Notes under the pieces: model-generated
Told to the model about the DNA's origin: nothing
The model's database searches: none
What the model saw: only the letters and a program-made list of their open reading frames with translations
Source: CAZUCE01 sp964619265
GTDB taxonomy: Bacteria; Planctomycetota; UBA1135; GCA-002686595
Reading direction: 5' to 3'
Length of the DNA stretch: 64,000 bases
Assembly: GCA_964619265.1 (NCBI GenBank)
Contig: CAZUCE010000020.1
Coordinates: 1 to 64,000, forward strand
Part shown: positions 42,670 to 55,604 of the stretch, in pieces
Position numbering within the stretch: the stretch's first letter is position 1
Layout of the letters: every line of letters begins with the position of its first letter
Position numbers and translations under genes: made by a program

Positions 42670-45249
42670 ATGGTCGACCCCTCCGATTTCCCTGCCCGCG
42701 ATGGCGCCTCCTCCGGGCCGCGTCCTTCCGACCGCCTGCCCGGGTCCGATCCAGGACTCCCCGACGAGCTCGTTCCGAAGCCAGCTTCGGGGAGTTCGCG
42801 TCGCCTTCGCAAGGTCAGCGGCGTGATGCAGGTGATCGATCGCCTGCGGGCCCACCCGGAGCTGCGCGATCGCTTTACAACCTGGCACACCGAGCCTGCG
42901 CGTGCCGCTCAAACGGCGCCGTTGCCTTCGCGGCTTGCGCCGCAGCTTGCCGAGCTCCTGCGGTCCAGCGGTCGCGAGGAGCTTTACCTCCATCAAGCCG
43001 AAGCGGTCGATCTGGCGCTCGCCGGTCACGACGTACTGATAGCGACCCCAACCGCTTCGGGCAAAACGATTGCCTACACCCTCCCGGTGCTCCAGCGGCT
43101 GCTCGAAACCCGCGGTCGCTCGCGTTCGATTTGGCTGTTCCCTACCAAGGCGCTTAGCCAGGACCAGTCGTCGGGGTTGAACGGTCTGCTCCATTCTTTG
43201 GCGGCGAGCGTGCCCGAGCTGGAGGGTCTGCACTCGTTCACCTACGACGGGGATACACCGCCGAGCGTGCGGCGCACCCTGCGCGAGCGCGGGGATATCG
43301 TGCTCACCAATCCGTGGATGCTGCACTCGGGGATCCTGCCGAATCACGCCAAGTGGGCCGAGCTCTTCCGGGATCTTGAATTTGTCGTCATCGACGAGGT
43401 GCACACCCTATCGGGGGTGTTCGGATCCAGCGTGGCCAATGTGCTGCGGCGCCTGGTTCGCATCGCGCGGTTCTACGGCGCCAACCCGAAGTTCCTGTTG
43501 TCCTCGGCCACCGTGCGGGATCCGGCCGGTCACGGGCGGACCCTGATCGGACGCGAGGTGAGCGTTGTCACCCAGGACGGCTCTCCGGCCGGCGAGCGGG
43601 CGTTTGGTGTGTACGAGCCGCCGTTGCTGAACCCCGTGGCAGGCTTGAGGGCGAACGCCCTTGAGGAAGCTCGCAAGCTGGCCGACGTTGCGGTGGGTCC
43701 CGGACACCAGACCATCTTCTTCTGCAATCGCAGGACTTCCGTCGAAGTGCTAACCCGCTATCTGAAGGAAGGCGCGAAGCGCCTGGGGCTTGCGCCTGAA
43801 GAAATCCGCGGCTATCGCGGTGGCTATCTGCCGCTGCTGCGCCGGGAGATCGAAGAGGGACTACGAACCGGAGAGGTGAAGGTGGTGGTGACCACCAACG
43901 CGCTCGAACTTGGCATCGACATCGGCAAGCTCGACGTCGCGGTTTTGGTGGGCTATCCCGGCAGTCAAGCCTCGTTCTGGCAGCGTGCGGGCCGCGTGGG
44001 TCGGCGCGGTGGAGGTTCGCTGGTTGTGATGATCGCCCAGTCCGATCCGATCGACCGCTACTTGGCTGGGCATCCGCAATTCCTGTTCGAGGCACCGCGG
44101 GAAGAGCTCGGACTCGACCCCGACAATCTGGTCATCCTCTCAGAGCAGCTTAAGTGCGCCGCTTTCGAGCTTCCCTTCCAAGCGCACGACGACGCGGCGG
44201 GCGAGCCACAGGTCACCGACTTTGGAGACCATCCTCACTTGGTTGAAGTGCTCGACTACCTGGCGGAGGAAGCTGGGCTGTTGCACGCACGGCCGGACCC
44301 CGAACGGGGCGACGCAAGGAGCTGGTACTGGATGGCCGACGCCTATCCGGCTCAGGCGGTTTCCTTGGCCGGCGGCGAGCCGGACAACGTGTTGGTGCTC
44401 GACACCGAGACCGGCAAAGCTCTGGGCGAAGTCGATCGCGAAGGTTCGATCGTCGCGGTACACGAGGGCGCGATCTATCAGGTCGAAGGCGAAACCTGGA
44501 AGATCGAACGCTTCGATTACACGAACCGACGGGCCTACGCGCGCGCGGTGAAGAGCGATTATTTCACCGATGCCCAAACCGACACCGATGTACGCGTGCT
44601 ACGACTCGAGGAGCGGATGGGGCGCGGCCGTGCGGGTCATCCGGAGCTTGAGGATGTCTCTTGCTGGCGCGGCGAGGTGCACGTCACGACCCTCGCCACC
44701 TTATACAAGAAGATCCGCTTCTATACCCGTGAGAACGTCGGCGCCGAGGACATCGACCTGCCCGCGGAAGAAATCGATACCGAGGCGTTCATCCTGACGA
44801 TTTCCGAATCAACCGCCTCGGATCTGCAGTTGCATGCTGGAAATCGTGGAGCGGCTTGGAGTGCGGTCGGAGCTCTGATCCGCCGAGTGGCGCCCCTTTA
44901 CCTGCGCTGCCAGCCCCAGGATCTCGGACTCAGTTCCCAGGTGAAGTCGCCGCACTTCGATCGACCCGCCATCTATCTGTACGACCGCGTGCAGGGCGGC
45001 GTGGGTTTGTCAGCCAAGTTTTTCGGCGTGGCCGGGGACGTGTTGCTCGCTGCTTTGGCCGTGGTCGAGCGCTGCGGCTGCGCGGCGGGTTGTCCGGCCT
45101 GTGTCGGTCCGCTCGAGGAGGTCGGGCCGCTCGGCAAATCGACGGCCCTCGACATTTTGCGTCATCTGACTTCTGCTCCGCTGCGTTCTATAGACCTCGA
45201 TGGATTGGCGGCGAGCGAACAAGCGCATAGCGCGAGCGAATCGGGATGA
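42670..45249 (+). CDS. mrfA: DEAD/DEAH-box helicase, MrfA-like
   Basis: MrfA is a superfamily 2 helicase acting with MrfB to repair mitomycin-type DNA lesions in Bacillus subtilis. The 859-residue protein has Walker A ATPTASGKT (residues about 125-133), the DEVH box (242-245), motif VI (QRAGRVGRRGGGS), a DUF1998-like C-terminal region, and the four-Cys cluster CGCAAGCPAC (C802, C804, C808, C811). A long Pro/Ser-rich leader precedes the core. It overlaps the downstream exonuclease by 4 bp. The pairing with a YprB-type exonuclease strongly supports the MrfA assignment over related DEAD-box enzymes. Confidence 0.9.
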   Translation: MVDPSDFPARDGASSGPRPSDRLPGSDPGLPDELVPKPASGSSRRLRKVSGVMQVIDRLRAHPELRDRFTTWHTEPARAAQTAPLPSRLAPQLAELLRSSGREELYLHQAEAVDLALAGHDVLIATPTASGKTIAYTLPVLQRLLETRGRSRSIWLFPTKALSQDQSSGLNGLLHSLAASVPELEGLHSFTYDGDTPPSVRRTLRERGDIVLTNPWMLHSGILPNHAKWAELFRDLEFVVIDEVHTLSGVFGSSVANVLRRLVRIARFYGANPKFLLSSATVRDPAGHGRTLIGREVSVVTQDGSPAGERAFGVYEPPLLNPVAGLRANALEEARKLADVAVGPGHQTIFFCNRRTSVEVLTRYLKEGAKRLGLAPEEIRGYRGGYLPLLRREIEEGLRTGEVKVVVTTNALELGIDIGKLDVAVLVGYPGSQASFWQRAGRVGRRGGGSLVVMIAQSDPIDRYLAGHPQFLFEAPREELGLDPDNLVILSEQLKCAAFELPFQAHDDAAGEPQVTDFGDHPHLVEVLDYLAEEAGLLHARPDPERGDARSWYWMADAYPAQAVSLAGGEPDNVLVLDTETGKALGEVDREGSIVAVHEGAIYQVEGETWKIERFDYTNRRAYARAVKSDYFTDAQTDTDVRVLRLEERMGRGRAGHPELEDVSCWRGEVHVTTLATLYKKIRFYTRENVGAEDIDLPAEEIDTEAFILTISESTASDLQLHAGNRGAAWSAVGALIRRVAPLYLRCQPQDLGLSSQVKSPHFDRPAIYLYDRVQGGVGLSAKFFGVAGDVLLAALAVVERCGCAAGCPACVGPLEEVGPLGKSTALDILRHLTSAPLRSIDLDGLAASEQAHSASESG

Positions 45250-46610
45250 CCGAGAGCTTCGCTCAGCGCCTGGCGCGCCTGCGCCGGGAGGTTCCGCGCT
45301 CCGTGGCTTCTTCCGAGCCCGAGGCTTCGATCGAAGCTCCCGGGGAGTCGATTCCGGAGGCCGAGTCGCTGGCAAAACCCCCCGCGCGATTGGGGCTAGG
45401 GGAGCTGGACCGTGAGTTGCTCGGCCGGCGCCTGGAGCCGGTGGCAACCGGCCACGAACGAACCCTGGGGGCGCCGGAGCGCCTGGTGCCGTTCGCGACG
45501 GATGTTTCGATTCGTACCGATCGCCGGGATATTCGGGAGACCCACGGAGCGGGGCGCTTCGAGCAGGCGCTCGGCGTTGACTCGGCCAGCTTGGCGCGAC
45601 TGGGACTCGACCCGGCCCTGGAGCACTTGGACCTAGCCCGGGCGGTTTACCTCGATATCGAAACGACTGGACTCTCCGGCGGCGCGGGGAGTTATCCGTT
45701 TTTGGTCGCGCTCGGTGGATTCGAAGGCGATTCGTTTTGCGTGTCTCAGTTGTTTTTGGAGAGCCCTGCGGGCGAGCCCGAGATGCTGCGCGAGGTGGCG
45801 CGCCGGATCGCGGCCTCCAGCGGGCTGGTGAGCTTCTTCGGCAAGTCGTTCGACCGCCACCGGCTTGAGGACAAGATGCGTCAGCACGGGGTGGCGCCAC
45901 CGTTTGCACAGCTGCCGCATCTGGATCTGTACCACCCCTGTCGCCGGCTCTATGGGCGTAGCTTCGGAAATGGGCGATTGCAGACTCTGGAGCGTCATCT
46001 GCTGGGCTTCGAGCGCGAAAATGACCTTTCGGGCGCGTTCGCGCCGGCAGCCTGGTTCGATCTCCTGGCCGGGCGCGCGCACCTTCTGGAGGCGGTTTTC
46101 CATCACAATCTGCTCGACGTGTACTCCCTGGCGCTGCTCGCCGCGCACGTGGGCGACGCGGAGCGCGAACAGGATCAGGACGGCCAGCCTTTGCCCGGAC
46201 CGCCGCTGCGGCGCGCGATGGGACTCGCGACGATTGCCGCGCGCCGGCGCGACCGGGCGACCCAGGCCGTGTGGCTTGAGCGAGCGGTGAGTCGCTGCGA
46301 AGGCGATGCCGACGAGCCGACCCATCGCATGCTGGCCCTAGAGCTTGCCGGCGTCCGGCGGCAACTTGGCGAGGTGGAGGTGGCCTTGGAAACCTGGCGC
46401 AAGCTAGCGCGCGGCCACGACCGGATTGCGGCGCTGGCTCGCTTGGAGGAGGGCAAGCTGCTAACGCGCCGCGCGGCGACGCGGCCGAACGGACTTGACG
46501 CCCTACGCGAAGCTCGCGGCCGGGTCTTGCATGTGCTGTCCGAACCGGAACGTTCGCGCGTGCTGTCCGATCTAGACAGCCGGCTGATGCGCTGGGCAAA
46601 TTCCAGTTAG
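45246..46610 (+). CDS. mrfB: DEDD exonuclease, MrfB/YprB-like
   Basis: MrfB is the metal-dependent DEDD exonuclease partner of MrfA. The 454-residue protein has the motif VYLDIETTGLSGGAGSYPF with Asp137 and Glu139, GLVSFFGKSFDRHRLEDKM (second Asp), and HNLLDVYSLALLA (last His/Asp). The N-terminal 100 residues and the C-terminal 130 (helical, with tetratricopeptide-like spacing) flank the nuclease core as in YprB. It overlaps mrfA by 4 bp at its start and purN by 4 bp at its end (convergent). Confidence 0.9.
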   Translation: MTESFAQRLARLRREVPRSVASSEPEASIEAPGESIPEAESLAKPPARLGLGELDRELLGRRLEPVATGHERTLGAPERLVPFATDVSIRTDRRDIRETHGAGRFEQALGVDSASLARLGLDPALEHLDLARAVYLDIETTGLSGGAGSYPFLVALGGFEGDSFCVSQLFLESPAGEPEMLREVARRIAASSGLVSFFGKSFDRHRLEDKMRQHGVAPPFAQLPHLDLYHPCRRLYGRSFGNGRLQTLERHLLGFERENDLSGAFAPAAWFDLLAGRAHLLEAVFHHNLLDVYSLALLAAHVGDAEREQDQDGQPLPGPPLRRAMGLATIAARRRDRATQAVWLERAVSRCEGDADEPTHRMLALELAGVRRQLGEVEVALETWRKLARGHDRIAALARLEEGKLLTRRAATRPNGLDALREARGRVLHVLSEPERSRVLSDLDSRLMRWANSS

Positions 46611-47224
46611 CGTCGCGGACCTGATTCTTGCGCGAGTCGTTCTAGTACGCGGCGGATGGCTTCGGGCAAGGCCAGGCACTCTTCAGCAAACACCCGGGCT
46701 GCGAGTGTGTCCGGGGTGTCCTCAGGGTGCACGGCGATTTCGCGCGCCAGGATCGGCGGCCCGGTGTCGTAGGTGTCGTCGACGTAGTGCACGGTGCAAC
46801 CGGTCGTGGGTTCGCCTGCCTCAAGCACCGCGCGGTGCACCCGATCTCCATAGAACCCACGTCCGCCGAACTTGGGCAACAGCGAGGGGTGGATGTTGAT
46901 GACGCGACCGCGCCAGGCTTCGGGGACCGGCAGGAGTCGAAGGAACCCAGCCAAAACGACGAGCTGAACCCCGTGTTGTTCGCAAGCGGTGTAGACCTGC
47001 TCGGCGAATTTGGAGCGATCGCGCTTGCCTCGCGGCCGAACCACGTGCGCCGGAATACCGGCCTCGCGCGCGATGTCGAGGGCACGAATGCCCGGTCGGT
47101 CGGCGAGGACCAGCGCTACGCGAGCGTTCCATTCGCCGGCTTCCGCGAGGGCCAGCAGATTGGCAAGGCTGCGTCCGGACCCCGAGACGAGCACGGCTAG
47201 ACGAGGAAGACTGGCTTCGGTCAA
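46607..47224 (-). CDS. purN: Phosphoribosylglycinamide formyltransferase
   Basis: PurN transfers the formyl group from 10-formyl-THF to GAR in purine synthesis. The 205-residue protein has VSGSGRSLANLLAL, the INIHPSLLPKF motif with Asn110 and His112, and the HYVDDTYDTGPPIL stretch with the catalytic Asp near 153. All catalytic residues look intact. It overlaps the PNP-like gene at its start (4 bp) and converges on mrfB. The location suggests use with purine nucleoside salvage, but gene order is not proof. Confidence 0.94.
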   Translation of the reverse strand: MTEASLPRLAVLVSGSGRSLANLLALAEAGEWNARVALVLADRPGIRALDIAREAGIPAHVVRPRGKRDRSKFAEQVYTACEQHGVQLVVLAGFLRLLPVPEAWRGRVINIHPSLLPKFGGRGFYGDRVHRAVLEAGEPTTGCTVHYVDDTYDTGPPILAREIAVHPEDTPDTLAARVFAEECLALPEAIRRVLERLAQESGPRR

Positions 47225-48122
47225 AGATCCTCGTCCTCGAGCAGTCCGCTGGCGGCCAATTCGCCGCAGACGACAATCAGGAGCTCTTCGAGGGCCGGAG
47301 CGGATTGTTCGGCGCGTTCGAGCAGCTTGCGCACGTCGAGTTCACGGCCGGGGCCATCGAGCACGACCGAGACGGCCAGGACGCCGAGGCCCGCGTGAGC
47401 GGCGGCCAGCAGCGGGGCGCCGAGCCCTTGAACCACCAGGTCGGCACCGGCCTTTGCGTAGAACGCACATTCCGCGGGGGTGTCCAGTTGGGGCGCCGGT
47501 ACGCAGGCCGCGATGGCTTCGCTGACCCGCAGGCCGCGCTCGCCGGCGACCCGTTGGGCGAGCTCGCGGAGCGCTGTGTTGTGCAAGTGCGTGGTGTCCG
47601 GGAAGAGCGGGCCCAGTTCGCTTTCGCCGAGTCCCGTGAGCGGAGAAGGTGCGCCAAAGTTCACGTGGTCGTGCAACAGCGCCAGGGTACCGGGCGCGAG
47701 CTCTCCATGGAGCGCCAACCCTGCGCTGGCGTGCAGCAAAAAGCTGGCGCCGGCTTTGGCGGCCAACCAGATCGGCACCAGGCTAGCCCAGGCCGGAACA
47801 CCGGGTTCGTTTGGAAGCCTGGGTTCGAGACTTCCATCGAGCACGATCCAAACGCTAGCGCCCTCGAGGGACGAGGAGCCCGGAGCTTCGTCCTCTGCGA
47901 CCGGTTTGGCCCAGCTACCGTGATACAGGCGCGCGGAGGCAAGCGGAGCGGGAAGCTCCGCGTGATCGGCGAGGGCCACTTCGGCACCTTGGGTCAAGCG
48001 CTCCGGCAAGAGGTCCAGCCCGGTGGCCAGGCTCACGACGACATCTGGCCGCGGCACCGAAGCCGCAGCCAAGCTCTTCCACAGTTCGCCAACCAGTTGG
48101 TCGAGCGGGTTCGTCATCGACA

Positions 48123-48123
<1 letters not shown>
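47221..48123 (-). CDS. Divergent purine-nucleoside-phosphorylase-family protein
   Basis: The 300-residue protein resembles trimeric PNPs: LALLHDHVNFGAPSPLTG (residues about 147-164), ELGPLFPDTTHLHN, the LDTPAECAFYAKAGADLVV segment and VLAVSVVLDGPG. But the usual GSGLG phosphate loop is SLATGLDLL, the base-binding Glu in the (F/Y)ETPAE motif is Asp214, and the Asn in the following IS(V)xTN strand is Asp256. So base specificity or activity may have changed. A 12-nt longer start (48135) is possible; I chose ATG 48123 as it gives TGATG overlap with the kinase stop. It overlaps purN by 4 bp. Confidence 0.72.
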
Positions 48124-51043
<2,920 letters not shown>

Positions 51044-51047
<4 letters not shown>

Positions 51048-52915
51048 GTCCGAGGCGAGTCGGTCGGGCTGGCGGGTCGGGAGAGACGGTCGGACTCGGG
51101 GAGTCCTTCGAACAAGGCGGTTCCAACGCGAATCCAGTCGCTGCCATGGGCGATGGCGGCTTCGAGGTCGCCGCTCATTCCCATGGAGAGCTTGGGAACC
51201 TGGTCCTCAAAGCGCCCGCTTGGGAGATCGGACGCCAATTTGGCAAGGCGAGCAAAGGTGTGGTGGGCCGCGGCACGGCGCGCATCTGTCTGTTCGAACC
51301 AGGGGGCCATCGTCATGAGGCCGGCCAGTTCCAGGTGGGGAGCCTTTGCTGCAAAGGCTGAAGCGGCGTCGAGATCTTCGGCGGCGAAGCCCGACTTGGC
51401 CTCGTCGCCGGCCAGCTTGACCTCCAAGAAGATCCGCGGCCGGCGATCGAGTTCGGCTGCCAGCCGGGCGATAGTTTCGAGCAGGGACATGCGATCCACC
51501 GAGTGGATGAAGTCGGCGACTTCGAGGACCCGCCGGGCCTTGTTGCGTTGGAGCTGTCCGATGAAGTGCCAGGTGGCTTCCAGACCGGCCTTGCGGACGG
51601 CTTCGACCTTGCGCAGCAGCTCCGGAGCCCGATTCTCACCCAGGTGGGTTTGGCCCAGTCGCACCAGGTCGACGGCGACCTCCGGCTGGACGCTCTTGGT
51701 GACCGCGAGCAGCCGAGCGGGCGCGGCTGGACGATCGGTGGGTCGCTCCGGGGGAGCCACGGCGGATTCCATCCGCTTGCGCACGGCGGCGAGTTGACTC
51801 GCGAGCCGCGCGCTTCGAGCCGAGCGCGTCGATTCCACACCACAGACTACCGACCTGCCGGCCGAGGTCACCACGGCGGACTCGACTCCGGGCCCTGTTC
51901 TTTGCTTTGGAGCCGAGCTGGTCAGGCCCGGCGCCAGTCGGGCGGATCGGATTTCGAGCCACCCACCCCGGATTCGGACGTCACCGCCGCCCGGCAGGGT
52001 CTGGGCGTAGGGCGAGCCGGTGGCGAGGGCAGCGCGGAGTTCACGCCACGGGGACCTCCTGGGTTCGGCTCCGGTCTGCTCGAGCAGAGCTCGCCGGACG
52101 GCCCGCGCGGAGGCGAGGGGCGGCAGATCCCGAAGTTCGGCGAGCTCGAGGCGAACGCCCCCGCCGGGCAGGGGACAAACCGTGGGCTGGACTTGGCGGA
52201 GGCCCTGTTCGAAGCCCTCCACGGCTTGCTGCAATTGGACCAGCCGGGAGCGAGCGCCGGGCTGGGCGGCCTTGAGCGCCGGTAGCAGTCGGCTCCGAAC
52301 GCGATTGCGAGCAAATTCGTCGCTGCGGTTGGAGGAATCCTCGCAGTACGCCTGCCCGCGGCGGGCTAGCTCGGCGAGGATCTCGGGCCGAGTCCAGCGA
52401 TCGATGGGGTGGACGACGGCCAGCGGCGCCAGGTCGCGGATGTGCGGGTCTCCTGGAAAACGTCCGCGATGGACCTGCCCTGGAACGCGGGGCGTCACCA
52501 GTCCCGAAAGCGCCGTTCCCCGCATCCAGCGCAACAGCAAGGTTTCGATCCGATCGTCCGCGTGGTGTCCCGTGGCGATTTCACCGAGCTGCAGGTCGCG
52601 GGCCAATTCGAACAGAGCCTCGTACCTGGCCCGGCGGGCGCGAGCCTCAAATCCACCTCGGCCGGCCCCGATCGTGAGCTTTCGCCCGTGGAACGGCACT
52701 CCATGCTGGCGGCACAGCGCGGCGCAGAACTGCTCTTCCGCGGGAGTTTCGTCCGGCCGCTGTCCGTGATCGAGATAAGCCGCGACCAGCGGCCGGCGGA
52801 GGTTGGCGGAGGATGGGCTGGCTAGCTGGAGCAGGCACAGCACGCTGTCGGCCCCCCCCGAGAGTGCGAGGAGAAGGCCGGATCGAGGGCGGTTCGACTC
52901 GGAATCAGCGGCCAT
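51044..52915 (-). CDS. tilS: Fusion: TilS tRNA(Ile)-lysidine synthase + YggS/PLPBP PLP-binding protein
   Basis: Residues about 12-330 are TilS, which converts cytidine-34 of tRNA-Ile2 to lysidine: PP-loop LSGGADSVLCL (19-24 SGGADS) and GHHADDRIETLLLR follow the family. Residues about 366-605 are YggS/PLPBP, a pyridoxal-phosphate homeostasis protein: Lys407 in LLAVTKSVQPE, WHFIGQLQRNK, and LSMGMSGDLEAAIAHGSDWI all match. A linker of about 35 residues joins them in one open reading frame with no stop. A GTG at 51838-51836 could be an internal start for a separate YggS. I see no frameshift. Confidence 0.9.
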
Positions 52916-53159
52916 GGGGGAGTGCCATCTTAGAGGGCTTCTGCGGGTCCGCGGTGGCCCGAGGGTTCCCGGCTCTTGGGCGGGGAGCTATTTTGCTGGC
53001 TCGAAATTCAGCGGCCTGTCGGAACTTCTTCGGCCTGCCCCCCCGCAGCTCACCCCGTCTGCCCCACCCGGCCGGCGCCTTCTGGGCTCCTCCCTCGAGC
53101 GTCCCGTCGTCTCGGGCGCCGACCCTCTTTCGGCCGACGGCCCCATCCCCCGAATCACC

Positions 53160-54203
<1,044 letters not shown>

Positions 54204-54213
54204 GGCTGATTCC

Positions 54214-55404
54214 ATGGACCTATCGATCCCTTCTCTTTCGAGTCTCGACCTGGCAGAAAAGCGCGTTTTGGTTCGCGTCGACTTCAACGTCCCCAAGGAC
54301 GAAGCCGGCTCGATCACCGACGACACCCGCATCGTCAAAGCGCTTCCGACCGTCAAGGCGATCCTCGAAGCCGGCGGTCGACCGGTCCTGATGAGCCACC
54401 TGGGCCGCCCCAAGAACGGCCCCGAGGCGAAATTCTCTTTGGAACCAGTCGCGAAGCGCCTGGGGCAGCACTTGGGAGCCGGCCACGCGGTTTCGTTTTG
54501 CGAGGCGAACCACGGAGCGGCCGCCGCGGGGGCGGTCAGCGCGCTGGCCGCCGGGGGGGTCCTCGTTCTTGAAAACGTCCGTTACAACGCTGGCGAAACC
54601 AAAGGGGACGCCGACTTGGCCAAGGCCTACGCGGGCCTCGGCGATGTGTTCGTGAACGATGCGTTCGGCTCGTCCCACCGCGATCACGCGTCGGTCTGCG
54701 GTCCCGCAGCCCACCTGCCCGCCGCCGGAGGGCTGCTGCTCGAAGCCGAGATCCAGGCCTTTGGTCGTGTCCTGACGGAACCCGCCCGGCCGCTGGTGGC
54801 GATCCTTGGCGGCGCCAAGGTTTCCGACAAACTGCTCGTGATCGACAGTCTGCTCGAGCGAGTCGATCGGCTGCTGGTTGGGGGCGGCATGGCTTACACC
54901 TTCCTGGCCGCGGCCGGCGGTAAGATCGGCGCGAGCCTGGTCCAGGAAGATCAATTCGATCTGGTGCGCAAGGCGGTCGCCAAGGCCGCGGCCAAGGGCG
55001 TCGAGCTGCTGCTGCCCTCTGACCATGTGGTTGGCCAGGCCTTCGAGAAAGGCACCGCACCGAAGGTGGTCACCGGCGATATCGACGACGGCTGGATGGG
55101 CCTCGACATCGGGCCGCAAAGCCAAGCCGCCTATGCAAAGGCCCTGGCCGATGCCCAGACGGTCGTTTGGAACGGTCCCATGGGAGTCTTCGAGTGGCCG
55201 AATTTTGCGGCCGGAACGAAAGCCGTCGGCGAAGCGGTCGCAGTCTGCGCGGGCTACACCGTGGTGGGGGGCGGCGACTCGGTCGCCGCGGCCGAGAAGT
55301 TCGGTTTGTCCGAGCGCATCGACCACATCTCAACCGGTGGCGGGGCGTCCCTCGAACTGCTCGAAGGCAAGCTGCTACCCGGAATCGCCGCTTTGCAGCG
55401 CTGA
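54214..55404 (+). CDS. pgk: Phosphoglycerate kinase
   Basis: Pgk transfers phosphate from 1,3-bisphosphoglycerate to ADP. The 396-residue protein has RVDFNVPKDEAGSITDDTR (N-terminal substrate site), LMSHLGRPKN, LLENVRYNAGETKGD-type region, and the C-terminal nucleotide site VWNGPMGVFEWPNFAAGT plus STGGGASLELLEGK. Length is normal (about 390). It starts 10 bp after gapA, as in many bacteria. Confidence 0.97.
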   Translation: MDLSIPSLSSLDLAEKRVLVRVDFNVPKDEAGSITDDTRIVKALPTVKAILEAGGRPVLMSHLGRPKNGPEAKFSLEPVAKRLGQHLGAGHAVSFCEANHGAAAAGAVSALAAGGVLVLENVRYNAGETKGDADLAKAYAGLGDVFVNDAFGSSHRDHASVCGPAAHLPAAGGLLLEAEIQAFGRVLTEPARPLVAILGGAKVSDKLLVIDSLLERVDRLLVGGGMAYTFLAAAGGKIGASLVQEDQFDLVRKAVAKAAAKGVELLLPSDHVVGQAFEKGTAPKVVTGDIDDGWMGLDIGPQSQAAYAKALADAQTVVWNGPMGVFEWPNFAAGTKAVGEAVAVCAGYTVVGGGDSVAAAEKFGLSERIDHISTGGGASLELLEGKLLPGIAALQR

Positions 55405-55604
55405 TTGGAAGCGGACCGACTCCGGCGGAGCCACATCGGTCACCGAGCTCGGCGACCGGTTCCTGGAACGATTAGATCGCGCGTTCGCTATCTACTCAGG
55501 CGCTCTGCGCGGCCTGAATACAGGCTTCGGAAGACCCGCCATGCGGGCCAGGGCAGAACGTCAGGCTGGTTGCGACTGGCGCCGCGGATGGCTTCGGGGC
55601 AGGG

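Noticed and set aside
41662..43404. 580-codon minus-strand ORF crossing the DUF4340 and mrfA genes
   Set aside because: It spans two well-supported plus-strand genes and is Arg/Pro-rich.
45010..46599. 529-codon minus-strand ORF over mrfB
   Set aside because: Arg/Pro/Ala-rich shadow of mrfA and mrfB, which have clear motifs.
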